From CAWKDG01 sp963848355 (lineage in GTDB: Bacteria > Actinomycetota > Acidimicrobiia > Acidimicrobiales > UBA8190), in the NCBI GenBank assembly GCA_963848355.1, contig CAWKDG010000002.1:62001-126000 (forward strand): a stretch of 64,000 nt of DNA. Reading direction: 5' to 3'. Shown one piece after another: positions 35,708 through 46,649 of the stretch (its first letter is position 1; each line of letters opens with the position of its first letter). The position numbers and the translations under genes were made by a program. Under the pieces are notes generated by a model, which made no database searches, was not told the DNA's origin, and saw nothing but the letters and a program-made list of their open reading frames with translations.

Positions 35708-37008
35708 GACGACACCACCGTGATATCGAGGAAGTGGGCCGCGCACGATATGCACGGATCGTGATTGCGCACAGACTGCTCGCACCGCCACTGCAGCTCG
35801 TCGTCACTCAGTTCCAGCGCGCTCTGGACCACGAGACGCAGATCCGCCTCGATTGTCAGCTGATTCTGAGACGTGGGCGGCACGATCCGGGCCCGCCGGA
35901 TCGTGCCCGAAGCGTCGATCTCGTACTGATGGAGCAGCAGACCCCGGGGAGCCTCGGTGGCACCGGTCCCGGTCCCCGCCCTGGGAGTCACGACGGCCGC
36001 CGGAGGGTCGGGCGGCATATACGACTCCACCAGGTGCAGAGCCTCTTCACAGGCGAACACCAGCTCCACCGCCCGCACCACGATGCTGCGGAACGGGTTG
36101 GTACACACCGGGCCCAGACCGGCGCTCGTGGCCGCGTCGGCGGCGAGAGGTGTCAACGAGGAACCGTTGAGGCTGTACCGGGCCAAGGGCCCGGTGAGGT
36201 ACGGATCGTGCCCGGCAAGACGGGCATGCAGAGCGGTCGACCGGGCTACGTGTTCCTCGACTATGAGGTCGGCCATCTGGGCGGGGCTCAGGTCCAGACC
36301 GTCCGATGACGACGGTCGTCCGCGCTCGACGGCATAGCGGCCGACGTCGCGCAGCGCCACGAATCGGTAGTCACCGGAGATATCGGGAAAGTCGAAGCCG
36401 CCCACCCAGTCCACGGTGGCCAGTGCCGCGTCCCGGGCCCGGCGAAGAGGCTCAGCCAGCGACGCAATGATCTCGGGGTGGGGTGCCCGGTAGAAGCCAC
36501 CCACGCGCACGTTGACCGGATGCACCGCTCGGCCACCCACTGTCTCCATAACCAGGTTACCGACCCGCTTGATTTGGAGGCCACGTTCCACAGCCGGGCG
36601 GTCATGCTCAGCCAACTCCACAGCGTCGGCATAGCCGAGAAAGTCTGGCGCATGCAGCAGATAGACGTGAAGCGCATGGCTTTGGATCCACTCTCCACAG
36701 TAGAGGAGCCGCCGCAGCTGATCGATCCGATCATCGACCGTCACGCCACAAGCATCCTCCATGGCCGCGCAGGCGCTCATCTGGTACGCCACCGGACAGA
36801 TCCCGCAGATGCGGGCCGTGATGTCGGGAGCCTCGGTGAAGTGGCGGCCGACCAGCAGCGCCTCGAAGTATCGCGGTGGCTCGAAGATCTCGAGAGCGAC
36901 GTCGGTCACTCGTCCGTCGTGCACCTCGACCTTCAACGATCCTTCGCCTTCGACTCGCGCCAGTCCTTCGACGCTGATCGAACGCCGAGAACCCGATCCG
37001 TGAGTCAT
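35704..37008 (-). CDS. hyhL: [NiFe]-hydrogenase large (alpha) subunit, group 3b-like
   Basis: 434 residues from the ATG at 37008, overlapping the small-subunit stop. The Ni-Fe ligands are Cys68 and Cys71 in RICGICPVAYQ and Cys419 and Cys422 in DPCISCAAH. The nine-residue tail after His425 is the part removed by the maturation protease. The N-terminal RVEGEG motif is present. The motif variants and gene set (beta, gamma, small, large) match cytoplasmic bidirectional NADP-linked group 3b enzymes (Hyh/sulfhydrogenase). Confidence 0.94.
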   Translation of the reverse strand: MTHGSGSRRSISVEGLARVEGEGSLKVEVHDGRVTDVALEIFEPPRYFEALLVGRHFTEAPDITARICGICPVAYQMSACAAMEDACGVTVDDRIDQLRRLLYCGEWIQSHALHVYLLHAPDFLGYADAVELAEHDRPAVERGLQIKRVGNLVMETVGGRAVHPVNVRVGGFYRAPHPEIIASLAEPLRRARDAALATVDWVGGFDFPDISGDYRFVALRDVGRYAVERGRPSSSDGLDLSPAQMADLIVEEHVARSTALHARLAGHDPYLTGPLARYSLNGSSLTPLAADAATSAGLGPVCTNPFRSIVVRAVELVFACEEALHLVESYMPPDPPAAVVTPRAGTGTGATEAPRGLLLHQYEIDASGTIRRARIVPPTSQNQLTIEADLRLVVQSALELSDDELQWRCEQSVRNHDPCISCAAHFLDITVVSS

Positions 37009-37841
37009 TGTTCCTGCGCTGACGTTCCAGTGGGTGAGCGTCCGGAAACGACTGCGACCGGACCTCCCTGAGCCACTGCCTCTTCGAGGAAGGCGGGTGC
37101 ATTGGCGTTGAAGGTGCGGAAGAGATGCGACAAATCGATCGCCGATGTGCCCTGACGACGCAACGTGGCCGCCAGGGACGAGGTGTTGGCGGTGTCGGCC
37201 GGTCCGAAACAACCGAAGCATCCCCGTCCGACAGCGGGACACAGGGCACCGCAGCCGGACCTGGTGACCGGGCCCAGACAGGGGGTCCTCTGGCTGACCA
37301 ACAGGCAGACGGTACCGCGGGCCTTGCACTCCTGACACACGGAATGCCCTGGGATCACCGGCCGTCGCCCGCTGAGCGAGGCGGTGATCACCTCGAGGAG
37401 CTGGTGACGGTCTATCGGGCAGCCGTGCAGCTCGAAGTCGACATCGACGTGGGTTGAGATCGGAGTCGACGTGTCCAGTGAGGCGATGTATTCGGGGTGG
37501 GCATAGACGGTGGCGGCGTAGGCGCCCGAGGCGGCGAAGTTCCTGAGTCCCTGGATCCCGCCGGCGGTCGCACACGCCCCGATGGTGATCAGCCGGAGTG
37601 AAGCCTCCCTGACCTCCTGGATCCGGAGGACATCAGCCGGCGTCGTGATCGAGCCCTCCACCAGAGACACGTCGTAGGGTCCAGCGGTGGTCGCCCGTGA
37701 CATCTCGGTGAAATGGGAGATGCGAACGACGCCGGCCAAGCTCAGAAGCTCGTCCTCGCAATCGAGCAGGCTGAGCTGACAGCCGTCACAGGAGGCGAAC
37801 TTCCACACGGCCAGGGTGGGCAGCTCGTTGCGGTCACTCAT
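37005..37841 (-). CDS. hyhS: [NiFe]-hydrogenase small (delta) subunit
   Basis: 278 residues without a Tat signal, consistent with a cytoplasmic enzyme. Proximal-cluster cysteines are Cys18 and Cys21 in CDGCQLSLLD, then the Cys of GACATAGG and of HGCPID. Two further clusters lie in the Cys-rich stretch from CQECKARGTVC to GRGCFGCFGP. It transfers electrons from the Ni-Fe site to the flavin subunit. Its start overlaps the gamma-subunit stop by ATGA. Confidence 0.93.
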   Translation of the reverse strand: MSDRNELPTLAVWKFASCDGCQLSLLDCEDELLSLAGVVRISHFTEMSRATTAGPYDVSLVEGSITTPADVLRIQEVREASLRLITIGACATAGGIQGLRNFAASGAYAATVYAHPEYIASLDTSTPISTHVDVDFELHGCPIDRHQLLEVITASLSGRRPVIPGHSVCQECKARGTVCLLVSQRTPCLGPVTRSGCGALCPAVGRGCFGCFGPADTANTSSLAATLRRQGTSAIDLSHLFRTFNANAPAFLEEAVAQGGPVAVVSGRSPTGTSAQEQ

Positions 37842-38782
37842 CGTTCACGCTCGGTAAGCAGATGGGCGACGATGCCGGCATAGGGCAAGACCGGGCCGTC
37901 ACGACACAACAAGAAGGGCCCGAGTTGACAGTGGCCGCACCAGGCGACCCCGCACTGCATATTGCGTTCCAATGACACCCGGATGCGGCCCGGATCGACG
38001 CCCCGGTCGGTGAGGGCACGGGCGGTGAACCGCATCATGATCTCGGGCCCACAGACGAGAGCCGTGGTCCCGGCGGGATCGAAGTCGGCCTCGCCTAAGA
38101 CAGACGTCACCAGACCGACGTGGCCTGACCACCCGGGAGCGGAGACGTCGACCGTGACGGACACGCTGGCGCCGGCGCGCCTCCACTCTTCGAGGTCGTC
38201 GCGAAAAACGACCTGTGCGGGATCCCTGGCTCCCACGCACACGAACACCCTGCGGCCGTCGTGATGGCGACGAGTCGCCAGTAGCTCGTAGACGGCGCCG
38301 CGTAGCGGAGCGAGGCCTATCCCCCCGGCCACGACCACGATGTCGCCACGGTGGCGCGAGTGGGTGCCGCTCGCCTCTCCAACGTTGTGCACGGTGTCGA
38401 CCGGCTCGTCATTCTCGGTCAGGCCCCAGTCGGTGCCGAACGGACCCCGCACTCCGACCAGATCGCCGACGCTCGCAGCGCACAGGGAGTGGGTCACCGC
38501 CCCGACGTCGCGCACGGTGTGCTCGAGAGGACCGGTGGCCCTCGGCGCACTGCTGATGGAGATGGCGGCTTCGCCCACTCCAAAGGCCGTCAGCATGTTG
38601 AACTGTCCGGGCCGGAAGGCCATGGCGACACCGCCCACCGGAGCCAGGCACAGCGTGGTCACGTCGTCGGTCTCACGACGACGGCTGACCACCCGGTAGG
38701 GGACGGGCGTCAATGCCCTTGTCCCAGGCTCATCTCGGCGGCGGACGTCAGGGGGTGCCCCGAGACCCTGGTCAGCGAGCAC
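37838..38782 (-). CDS. hyhG: Hydrogenase gamma subunit, FAD/NAD(P)-binding oxidoreductase
   Basis: 314 residues from a GTG at 38782, with GGAG six bases upstream; a GTG at 38815 is an alternative but lacks a ribosome site. Ferredoxin-NADP reductase fold: FAD motif FRPGQFNMLT, NAD(P) region VVVAGGIGLAPLRGAV, CGPEIMM, and a C-terminal [2Fe-2S] segment (MQCGVAWCGHCQLGPFLLCRDGPV). It exchanges electrons between NAD(P)H and the hydrogenase core. Confidence 0.92.
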   Translation of the reverse strand: MLADQGLGAPPDVRRRDEPGTRALTPVPYRVVSRRRETDDVTTLCLAPVGGVAMAFRPGQFNMLTAFGVGEAAISISSAPRATGPLEHTVRDVGAVTHSLCAASVGDLVGVRGPFGTDWGLTENDEPVDTVHNVGEASGTHSRHRGDIVVVAGGIGLAPLRGAVYELLATRRHHDGRRVFVCVGARDPAQVVFRDDLEEWRRAGASVSVTVDVSAPGWSGHVGLVTSVLGEADFDPAGTTALVCGPEIMMRFTARALTDRGVDPGRIRVSLERNMQCGVAWCGHCQLGPFLLCRDGPVLPYAGIVAHLLTERER

Positions 38783-39242
38783 GGTCGGCTCCGTACAGAT
38801 CGAGGACGCGCACACGGGTCATCTGCAGCCGTTCGAGGAGTATGGCGGCCACCCGTTTCATGAGGGCGTAACCCAATGCCGGGTCGGCATCAGCCTTTTG
38901 ACGCAAACAGGCTCCGTCGACGGCGATGGCCCCCACGGAGTCGACGGCACGGGCATCGAAGTGCCATCGGTAAGGGGGGATGAGCCAGCTCCATCCGACG
39001 ACGGCACCGGGGCCCACCGTCTCGATGACGATCTGTCCCCGCCCGGGCGAATGCACTTCGATGGAGACGCAACCACGCCGTACCAGGTACAACGTGTCGG
39101 CGGGGTCCCCTTCGGCGAGCAGCAGGGCACCGGGAGAGAAGGCCACGTTCCGGGCGCAGCCCGCCACCGTAGTCACGGCGTCTCCTGGCAATCCGGCCAG
39201 GAGGGGGTGGCCCGCCACCAGCTCAGGGAGTTCCCTGGTCAT
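38772..39242 (-). CDS. Cyclic nucleotide-binding domain protein in hydrogenase operon
   Basis: 156 residues. One Crp-type beta-roll covers about 10-125, with SPGALLLAEGDPADTLYLVR and GPGAVVGWSWL. There is no helix-turn-helix, so it is unlikely to bind DNA itself. Such stand-alone cNMP domains occur in group 3b hydrogenase operons and may regulate activity allosterically. The start overlaps the beta-subunit gene by ATGA. Confidence 0.88.
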   Translation of the reverse strand: MTRELPELVAGHPLLAGLPGDAVTTVAGCARNVAFSPGALLLAEGDPADTLYLVRRGCVSIEVHSPGRGQIVIETVGPGAVVGWSWLIPPYRWHFDARAVDSVGAIAVDGACLRQKADADPALGYALMKRVAAILLERLQMTRVRVLDLYGADRAR

Positions 39243-40390
39243 GAGGAGACCCTTCCCGGCGCCGCACCAGGGCGAACGGCCCCGTCGGTGCCGCGGATGG
39301 CGGCCGCCTCCTCGGTGAGGTCGATGCCCACCGGGCACCAGGCGATGCACCGCCCGCATCCGACGCAGCCTGAAGTCCCGAATTGGTCCCACCACGTCGA
39401 CAGCTTGTGGGTGAGCCACTGGCGGTAGCGTGACGACGTCGTGGCCCGAACCGGTCCGCCGTGCAGGTACGAATGGTCGAGATCGAAGCACGATGCCCAG
39501 GAGCGCTGCCGCCGGATCTCGCCGGCGAGCGTCGTCGTATCGCGCACGTCGCTGCAGAAGCAGGTCGGGCACACAAGGGTGCAGTTACCGCAGGCCAGGC
39601 ATCGCTCGGCCACCTCGTCCCAGCGGGGGTGATCGAGGTTGCGGGCCAAGAGGGCGCCCAGGCCGTCGACCGAGAGATGTCGCGTGATGGCATCGGCCGC
39701 CGAGGCCAGCACATGGCGACGGCTCTCGAGGTCGGCCGCCGACGCGGGCAGGCTCGAGACCCGCGCCAGCACCTCGGCGCCGCGCTCAGATCCCACCCGG
39801 ACCACGAACCGGTGTCCGGCGTCGTCATCGAGCTCGGTCAGCACCAGGTCGAACCCGACATCAGCACCGGGTCCGGTCCCCATGGAGGTACAGAAGCAGG
39901 TGGCGGCGGGGACGCCGCACTCTGCAACGGCGACGAAGGCCCCGTCTCGACGAGCCCGATAATGCGGATCGGGCGTGCCATCTCTGAGCACCCGATCGAG
40001 CACATCCAGGGCTGCCAGCTCACACGGTCTGGCCCCGATGAGGGCCAACGGTCGATCTTCGATGTCGGGCTCTGAGAAGATGAGATCGCCGCCGTTCGTG
40101 GTAGCCCGCCACATCTCCTGGGTGGGAGGAAAGAGCTCCGCTTTCCACGAACCAGGACCGACTGCCCATGCGAAGACGCTGTTGTCGCCGCCACATTCGA
40201 GCTGATAGTGACCCGGAGCTTGCTCGTCGTGATACCCGACCGGCAGGTCGACGACCCCGGTCACGGTCCCGGGCATGACGGCCCCGTCCCGGATGACGGG
40301 TCCCCTCGTGTCGTAGCCGAGTTCGCCCAGCGTCACGATCAAGGCATCGAGCCCTTGCGCGTCGATCAGCCTGGCGTCTGCCGTCTCCAT
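39239..40390 (-). CDS. hyhB: Hydrogenase beta subunit, 4Fe-4S dicluster protein
   Basis: 383 residues. The N-terminal domain (about 1-240) has GARPCELAALDVLDRVL and several cysteines (PAATCFCTSMG). The C-terminal part has two 4Fe-4S motifs: CLACGNCTLVCPTC and CVGCGRCIAWCPVGID. It matches the sulfhydrogenase beta subunit (HyhB), which carries electrons to an external acceptor such as ferredoxin or polysulfide. First gene of the hydrogenase operon; the promoter should lie in 40391-40583. Confidence 0.9.
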   Translation of the reverse strand: METADARLIDAQGLDALIVTLGELGYDTRGPVIRDGAVMPGTVTGVVDLPVGYHDEQAPGHYQLECGGDNSVFAWAVGPGSWKAELFPPTQEMWRATTNGGDLIFSEPDIEDRPLALIGARPCELAALDVLDRVLRDGTPDPHYRARRDGAFVAVAECGVPAATCFCTSMGTGPGADVGFDLVLTELDDDAGHRFVVRVGSERGAEVLARVSSLPASAADLESRRHVLASAADAITRHLSVDGLGALLARNLDHPRWDEVAERCLACGNCTLVCPTCFCSDVRDTTTLAGEIRRQRSWASCFDLDHSYLHGGPVRATTSSRYRQWLTHKLSTWWDQFGTSGCVGCGRCIAWCPVGIDLTEEAAAIRGTDGAVRPGAAPGRVSS

Positions 40391-40583
40391 GATCGCAGGG
40401 TAGGACCACTGGGCTCAGAGCGAAAGGGTCGGAAGTCATCAGAGCAAGGACTCGTCGGGCTTACAGGACCCGGTGCATCGGGATCTGGCCGTGAGGACTT
40501 TCGGCCCTAGAACGCCCCGGAGCCTCCCACGTACCATGCCTGAAAGGGCTGCGGCCCGTCTGGACCGGAGTGGGGAGGATCAC

Positions 40584-40799
40584 ATGGACGCGTCGATGGA
40601 CTCTGCGATCTCCAGAGCATTTTTGTGCGACGCCACGGCGTGCCTGATCGGTATCGCCACGTCGATCGACTGTCAGTACGAGACCAACCGGTCGCGGGAG
40701 CTGCTGGAGGCGAAACGCGCGATTCACAACGCTCTCATCGCCATCGCCGAGTGGAAGGGCTCTCTCGACGATGTCCACCTCGCACCCGTGGCCATCTGA
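40584..40799 (+). CDS. Hypothetical small protein divergent from the hydrogenase operon
   Basis: 71 residues from the ATG at 40584, six bases after GGGGAGG. The product is helical, with two cysteines in FLCDATACLIGIATSIDCQY (three in all), and ends in HLAPVAI. No domain recognised. Its strong ribosome site and divergent position opposite the hydrogenase promoter make it a credible gene, but no role can be given. Confidence 0.6.
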   Translation: MDASMDSAISRAFLCDATACLIGIATSIDCQYETNRSRELLEAKRAIHNALIAIAEWKGSLDDVHLAPVAI

Positions 40800-41029
40800 G
40801 TCACGTGACGCTGACAAGGGATGGCGACGGTGACGGCTCGTGGTGACACGTCGGGGACTCGGCCTGGCTCGACTCGGTCCTCTACGGCGACCCCGCCATG
40901 GCTCCGACCGGCTCCGTCCACGAGAACGAGTACGTGGTGTTCACTCGTCAACACACATGGGAACCGAACGAGGGCTGGGGCTCCGATCGTCGTCTGACGT
41001 CGCCGGCGAAGAAGAAGGTCTCGTTCTGA

Positions 41030-41230
41030 TCAGCCGTTCGGAACGACCAGCCAGCTCGCTCCGGCGTCACGCGTCATGAGCAGCTGGGTCACCTCGTCTC
41101 CCGGAGGGCCGGGGATGCCGTGGATGACCACTCCCTGGCTGCTGGTGGTGAAGCTTGTGACCGTAGCGCCCCGAGCCAGAGTCCAAGGTCCCGACCGGGT
41201 GGAATCGGGACTTTCGCCTCTGGGCTCCAC
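41030..41230 (-). pseudogene. Possible remnant of a BNR/beta-propeller protein
   Basis: The reverse strand encodes a short segment with TSSQGVVIHGIPGPPGDEVT and then LMTRDAGASWLVVPNG, similar in style to Asp-box repeats of sialidase-like propellers. It has no signal peptide or remaining blades, so it looks like the tail of a lost gene. Weak call. Confidence 0.3.
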
Positions 41231-41462
41231 GAAGCTTTGGGGACATGATGAAGAGGAAGGATCCGAGAGGGTCCGGAAGGAGGCGCTTATGCGATGTAGG
41301 CATGGTGGCTCATCCTGAGAAAGGATGACAGAGGGTTGTCATAGGCCCACGAAGGTCAACGGCAAGTAGCTCGACACATGAGCATTTGCAACGGTACGAA
41401 GTCCGATGCTTCCGTGGATGCCATTTCCTCTTAGTGATCCGTTCTCGGAGTACAAAGGAAGC

Positions 41463-41502
41463 AAAGCGCCCGATCCCCATAAGTCTATGGGGCGGGCGCT
41501 TT
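41463..41502 (+). terminator. Strong hairpin, orphan terminator-like
   Basis: AAAGCGCCCG, AT bulge, CCCCATA, loop AGTC, TATGGGG, CGGGCGCTTT: 17 base pairs with an A-run before and T-run after. No annotated gene ends within 600 bases on either strand, so it may end an unannotated transcript or small RNA. Confidence 0.6.
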
Positions 41503-41783
41503 CGCGTTGGTACGGTCCGTGGTGACGGAGCTGGGAACGTCGGGGGGAAGCATGAGACCGTGACGTGACACACCGGCCCGCCTTCCCCCTGAGAATGCAG
41601 ACACACCGTCACGGCGTCGCGGATCCATAGCACATTTGGTTCGATCCAAGTCATCTCCCTGACTACTGTCGCATCGTCTGCCTGTCGCGCACCGCTCGGG
41701 CGACTTCGACTTCCAGACGGATGAGCGTCGATTGTGACTTTTAGCCCTGGCGGTAGCGATAATGAGAGGGCGAGGCTGTGATC

Positions 41784-43118
<1,335 letters not shown>

Positions 43119-43308
43119 GATGCGATGCCAAAGGGGTTGTGCGAGGACGTCCAATTCCTATCACGAGTCCGTACCGAGCAACCCGACCTCTGTCTCAGGG
43201 CCGGATCGGTCGTGCGGCGGCGGCGGCGGTGAGACGTGACCATCGCTTTGACCAGAAGGGGCCCTACCGACACAACATGAACGTCAGATCTCAGGCGAAG
43301 GAGAAGCG

Positions 43309-44664
43309 ATGAAGTTCACCGATCGTACAGATGCCGGACGGAGGCTGGCCCGGCACCTTGCCCACCTGCGGGGCCAAGACGTTGTGGTCCTGGGCCTCCC
43401 CCGCGGCGGTGTCCCTGTCGCCTTGCCGGTGGCCGAAGCGTTGAGGGCACCCCTCGATGTCATCCTGGTACGCAAGCTAGGAATCCCATTCCAACCGGAA
43501 CTGGCTATGGGCGCTATCGGAGAAGATGGGGTGCGGTTCATCAACGAAGGGGTCGCCGCCATGGCCGGGGTGCACCCCGAAGAGATAGCCATCGTCGAGA
43601 GGAGGGAGCGAACCGAGTTGGAACGTCGAGCGCGGTGCTTCCGGGGTGACCGTCCCCGCATTTCCCTCGACGGGCGGACTGTGATCATCATCGATGACGG
43701 CATCGCAACCGGTTCCACGGCCCGAGCAGCCTGTCAGGTCGCACGAGCTCAGGGCGCTCGGCGCATCGTGTTGGCAGTACCGGTGGCGCCACCGGGATGG
43801 ACGAAGAGGATCCATCGAGACGCCGACGAGTTCGTGGCGCTCGAGACGCCGGAGCCGTTTTTCGCGGTCGGACAATTCTACGACGATTTCTCGCCGACCA
43901 CCGATGATGAGGTTGCCGCCTGCCTCGAGCGCCACTCGGCTGGCACCACTGGAGCCACGGCGGCGAGCGATTGCGTTGTCGACGACCCGCCCGGGCGCGA
44001 TGAGGAAGTCGCCCTGGCCGTTGGAACGGTGCAAATCGCTGGTCATTTGATTGTGCCCAAGGGGGCGACCGGAATCGTGGTGTTCGTCCATGGCAGCGGC
44101 AGTAGCCGTCACAGTTCCCGCAACAAATTCGTGGCTGCCGTACTGAACGGCGCTGGGCTCGGTACCCTTCTTTTCGACCTACTCACGGCGGATGAGGAGT
44201 ACGAGCGAGCCAACGTGTTCGACGTTGATCTGCTTGCCGGGCGCCTCCTTCAGGTGACCCGCTGGGTGGCAGAGCAGCCCGAGGCCCAGGGTGCCCGGAT
44301 CGGCTACTTCGGCGCCAGTACCGGCGCCGCCGCCGCGCTATGGGCCGCTGCTGAGCCCTTTACACAAATCGCGGCCATCGTCTCGCGCGGCGGACGTCCT
44401 GATCTCGCTGGCGCCCGCCTGGACGCCGTCACGGCGCCGACCCTCCTGATCGTGGGCGGTCACGACGACATTGTCATCGGCCTCAACCGGCAGGCCCAAT
44501 CCCACCTGCGGTGTGTCAACCGTCTCGCCATCGTCCCCGGCGCCACCCACCTCTTCGAGGAGCCAGGCACGCTCGAAGCCGTCGCCGTATTGGCGCGCGA
44601 CTGGTTTGTGGACCACCTGGCCGGGAGGATCAAGCCGGATCCCCAAGTCGGCTTCGCGTCATGA
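43309..44664 (+). CDS. Phosphoribosyltransferase-alpha/beta hydrolase fusion protein
   Basis: 451 residues. Residues 1 to about 215 are a type I phosphoribosyltransferase, with VVVLGLPRGGVPVALPVAEA and the PRPP loop VIIIDDGIATGSTARAA. Residues about 235-445 are a dienelactone-hydrolase-like alpha/beta hydrolase, with GIVVFVHGSGSSRHS, the nucleophile in IGYFGASTGAAAAL (Ser), and a C-terminal Asp/His (GGHDDIV, GATHLFEEPG). It follows the esterase-like gene by 190 bases; the pairing recurs in other bacteria and suggests a shared stress or detoxification function. Confidence 0.88.
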   Translation: MKFTDRTDAGRRLARHLAHLRGQDVVVLGLPRGGVPVALPVAEALRAPLDVILVRKLGIPFQPELAMGAIGEDGVRFINEGVAAMAGVHPEEIAIVERRERTELERRARCFRGDRPRISLDGRTVIIIDDGIATGSTARAACQVARAQGARRIVLAVPVAPPGWTKRIHRDADEFVALETPEPFFAVGQFYDDFSPTTDDEVAACLERHSAGTTGATAASDCVVDDPPGRDEEVALAVGTVQIAGHLIVPKGATGIVVFVHGSGSSRHSSRNKFVAAVLNGAGLGTLLFDLLTADEEYERANVFDVDLLAGRLLQVTRWVAEQPEAQGARIGYFGASTGAAAALWAAAEPFTQIAAIVSRGGRPDLAGARLDAVTAPTLLIVGGHDDIVIGLNRQAQSHLRCVNRLAIVPGATHLFEEPGTLEAVAVLARDWFVDHLAGRIKPDPQVGFAS

Positions 44665-44966
44665 TGAGGCGGGGCACCATGCCGGGATGCACGAAGCGCT
44701 GACAGCGTGCCTGGTCATGGCGAATCGCGTGTTCGACCGGAGGGTGTCACCCGACGGCACGGAGACCTGGTGCCCTTCCTGACAGCGAGATCCCTGGCAA
44801 CAGAGTGGAGCGCTTCCGGAGAGGGATGTTGACCCTCATAGGATTGAAGCCGTGAGGGGACGATCGCAAGAGGGCTGTGGTCACCTACGAAGGCGAGTTT
44901 CTGCATCTCGCGCAGCCTCGAACTCGGACGGTTGCCTGCCGACGCCCGGCTGCCGGTAGGCGACCG
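44665..44966. other. Short gene-free stretch before the permease
   Basis: About 300 bases. The permease frame is open from 44877, but the upstream part reads as low-complexity Arg/Pro, so it is treated as leader. Nothing else recognised. Confidence 0.35.
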
Positions 44967-46617
44967 GTGACGGTCCGCACCGACGAGGGACTCCGGCGGG
45001 ACGTCGGGTTCTTCGGCTTGCTCTGGATCTCGGCCGGCACGACTCTCGGTTCAGGCTGGCTCTTCGGAGCGTTCGTGGCGCTCACCATCGCCGGCCCAGC
45101 TGCGCTGATCGGCTGGGTGCTTGCCGCGCTCCTCATGGCACCCCTTGCCCTCATCTACGCCGAGCTCGGCGCCATGTTCCCCGAGAGCGGAGGGCCCGGC
45201 CGTATCGCCCACCACGCCTTTGGGAGCCTGGCCGGTGCCACCTTCGGGTGGTTCTCCTACGTCCAGGCGGCGACGATCGCCCCCATCGAGGTGCTGGCCG
45301 CCATCGAGTACCTGTCGACCAACTCCTGGGCTCACGGCCTCTACCACGCAAGAACGGGAACGCTCAGTCCCTCGGGCTTCGTCGCCGCCGTCATGCTCAT
45401 GGGCGTCTTCGTGACACTGAACCTCCTGGGCATCCGGCTGTTGGCCCAGACCAACTCAGTGATCACGGTGTTCAAGCTCGCCATCCCCTCGCTCACCGCC
45501 CTCGCCCTGGTCGTGGCCGGCTTCCACATCCACAACTTCACCGCTGCCGGCGGTTTTTTCGTGGGCGGCGGCGCCGGGTCTACCCACTCGATCCTGAGCG
45601 CCATCACTGCCGGCGGGATCGCCTTCGCCGTCATGGGCTTCGAGGGAGCCCTGCAGGTCGGCGGCGAGAGCGCCCACCCTCAGCGAGACCTCCCCCGAGC
45701 CGTGTTCGGGGCCTTTCTCGGCTGCACAGCGATCTACATCGTCGTGCAGATCGCCTTCATCGGCGCCCTGCCGCCGTCGCTGCTGTCGCACTACTCGAGC
45801 TGGACGCAGCTGGCGACGGACCCGCAGCTGTCGAGGGCGCCCTTCTTCGTCCTCGCCGGGCTGGTCGGCATGGTCTGGCTGGCCTGGGTCATGCGTGTCG
45901 ACGCCGTGATCTCGCCCGCTGGGACGGGGCTGCTCTACCTGACGGGGGCATCGAGGCTGAGCTTCGGACTGAGCAGGGACGGCTACGTGCCCAAGCTCTT
46001 CCTGGTCGAGGACGAGCGCACCGACGTCCCGCTCTGGGGGGTGATCATGTCTGGGGCGCTCGGCCTGCTCTTCCTTCTGCCCTTTCCGAGCTGGGGCAAG
46101 CTCGTGAGCGTGGTCACCGGCGCCGTCGTGCTCATGTACGCGGGGGCGCCCCTGGCGCTCGGGTCTCTTCGGCGATCTCAGCCGGAGCTGCCCCGGCCCT
46201 ACCGGCTCCCGGCGGCCGGCCTCCTCGCCCCGGCGTCCTTCGTCTTCGCCACCTTCATCGCCTACTGGTCAGGCTGGCAGACGATCTCGACGCTTGATGC
46301 TCGCCCTGCTCCTCGGCTACGGCTTCATGGGCCTGGCCCGGAAGCTCCACCTGGACCTCGACCCTCCCCGGATCGAGTGGGCGTCGGCCTGGTGGCTCTT
46401 CCCTTACCTGGTCGGCCTCTCGGTCGTCTCCTACCTGGGCGACTTCGGCAGAGGCGGCATCCTGGGCGGCGTCGGCCCCTTCCACCACGTCCTCGTGGGC
46501 GGTCGCGGCGTGATCCCGCTGTGGTGGGACCTGGCCTGCCTGACCGTGCTGAGTCTGGCCATCTTCGTCGGCGCCATGGCCCAGACTGGCGGCGACGGTT
46601 CCTCCGTCTCCGGCTAG
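44967..46617 (+). CDS. APC-superfamily amino acid permease, frameshifted
   Basis: Start taken at a GTG at 44967 (VTVRTDEGLRRDVGFFGLLW); earlier in-frame starts are possible. About twelve hydrophobic segments, beginning LLWISAGTTLGSGWLFGAFV. The unwound-helix region of the APC fold (SAGTTLGSGW) and FAVMGFEGALQVGGES are visible. The frame breaks near 46293; removing one base joins WQTISTL to MLALLLGYGFMGLARKLHLD and carries the protein to 46617, about 550 residues. Probably a proton-coupled amino acid or polyamine transporter; the substrate is not clear. Confidence 0.82.
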
Positions 46618-46649
46618 TTCGTTAGTACCGGCGAATGCAGGATGTCCGG

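Larger units (their letters stand above)
40800..41777. other. Long gene-poor stretch with remnant and hairpin
   Basis: Nearly 1 kb without a supported gene. It holds a reverse-strand sequence remnant (41030-41230) and a strong hairpin (41463-41502). Other open frames lack ribosome sites. Confidence 0.5.
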
